Below are positions 4,684-5,042 of a stretch of DNA of 5,042 nucleotides, in pieces. The stretch covers positions 1-5,042 of the forward strand of contig CALHIC010000015.1 of NCBI GenBank assembly GCA_938030845.1, written 5' to 3'. Positions within the stretch are counted from its first letter, which is position 1. Every line of letters starts with the position of its first letter. Under the pieces are notes generated by a model. The model searched no databases. It was not told the origin of the DNA and saw nothing but the letters and a program-made list of their open reading frames with translations. This DNA is from an uncultured Oribacterium sp. (GTDB lineage Bacteria > Bacillota > Clostridia > Lachnospirales > Lachnospiraceae). A program made the translations under genes and the position numbers.

Positions 4684-5042
4684 TAAAAATTATCTTCTTT
4701 GATATTGACGGCACCTTGCGTCCCTTTGAAACCGGAGTGATTCCGGAGGACAGCAAGGCTGCCATCAAAAAAGTCCAAGATGCCGGTGTGCTTTGCGCCA
4801 TCGCCACCGGCAGGCACTGGGTGGAGATTTACAATGAAGGCCTTGTGGAGGATATGTACTTTGACGCCTTTGTCACCCTTGACGGAGCCTATGACTATAT
4901 TCTGCATCCGGAAAAGGCAAGACCCGTTTTCCAAAAGCAGGGGGCCAAAAAGCCGCAGGACTACCACTTCTTAATTGATGAGGCAGGCCAGCCCCTTCCC
5001 TACTTCGATCCTAAGAACGGAGAACTGCTTTTAGAGGAGTCT
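4680..5042 (+). CDS. HAD-superfamily phosphatase, Cof-like (partial, 3' end beyond window)
   Basis: The first 121 codons are present. Motif I is FFDIDGTL with nucleophile Asp8 and acid/base Asp10. Motif II is ATGR with Thr43. LDGAYDY (about 69-75) sits where Cof-type proteins usually have NGA. The remaining residues enter the presumed C2 cap; motifs III and IV would lie to the right. Such enzymes dephosphorylate small metabolites such as sugar phosphates or nucleotides in the cytoplasm, and the substrate cannot be predicted. The start ATG at 4680 overlaps the SPFH stop as ATGA, with only GAGGA three bases upstream, so translation probably depends on coupling with the SPFH gene. Confidence 0.92.
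   Translation, partial: MIKIIFFDIDGTLRPFETGVIPEDSKAAIKKVQDAGVLCAIATGRHWVEIYNEGLVEDMYFDAFVTLDGAYDYILHPEKARPVFQKQGAKKPQDYHFLIDEAGQPLPYFDPKNGELLLEES

Noticed and set aside
4425..4967. Minus-strand 180-residue open frame opposite the SPFH and HAD genes
   Set aside because: Both plus-strand genes have clear conserved motifs, and the minus frame crosses their overlap without a ribosome site or a recognisable domain.

Overview
The window looks like DNA from a low-to-moderate GC Gram-positive anaerobe of the class Clostridia, probably a Lachnospiraceae relative. The reasons are strong AGGAGG-type ribosome binding sites, a single-membrane-anchor signal peptidase I, a DUF3783 protein and AT-rich promoters. 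This assignment is inferred from sequence character, not from a search. The first ~530 bases do not fit the rest: they are about 58% GC with GC-ending codons, against about 45% GC in the next 180 bases.

Layout. Bases 1-723 (minus) are one open frame running off the left edge. Its first ~60 codons look like the N-terminus of a clostridial M18 aminopeptidase. The rest looks like the C-terminal catalytic part of a lipopolysaccharide-type phosphoethanolamine transferase (alkaline phosphatase/sulfatase fold). The switch falls at a shared Lys-Ala-Gly-Tyr stretch, so this is most simply an assembly or contamination chimera, less likely a real recombination. A hairpin terminator at 785-811 closes the next minus-strand operon.

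That operon reads, in transcription order, an alpha/beta hydrolase of the monoacylglycerol lipase/lysophospholipase type (2930-2007), a small DUF3783 protein (1983-1636) and signal peptidase I, lepB (1559-831). A 41-bp imperfect tandem repeat lies across the DUF3783-lepB junction. Upstream of the hydrolase there is a good extended -10 promoter, a hairpin and a possible 21-codon leader reading frame.

The divergent intergenic region (2931-3385) holds no ordinary gene. It contains a large, strongly palindromic element at 3068-3295, with a 16-bp outer and a perfect 22-bp inner inverted repeat and several smaller internal stems. It looks like a MITE-like, non-coding mobile or structured repeat.

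To the right, a plus-strand operon begins with a 109-residue zinc-ribbon protein (3386-3715). Five bases later comes an SPFH/stomatin-family membrane protein (3721-4683), whose stop overlaps the start of a HAD-superfamily phosphatase (4680 to the right edge). The tight spacing implies co-transcription and coupled translation. The SPFH protein probably organises a membrane microdomain or quality-control complex, and the roles of its two partners are unknown. I found no CRISPR array, tRNA, rRNA, integrase or recognisable defence system.
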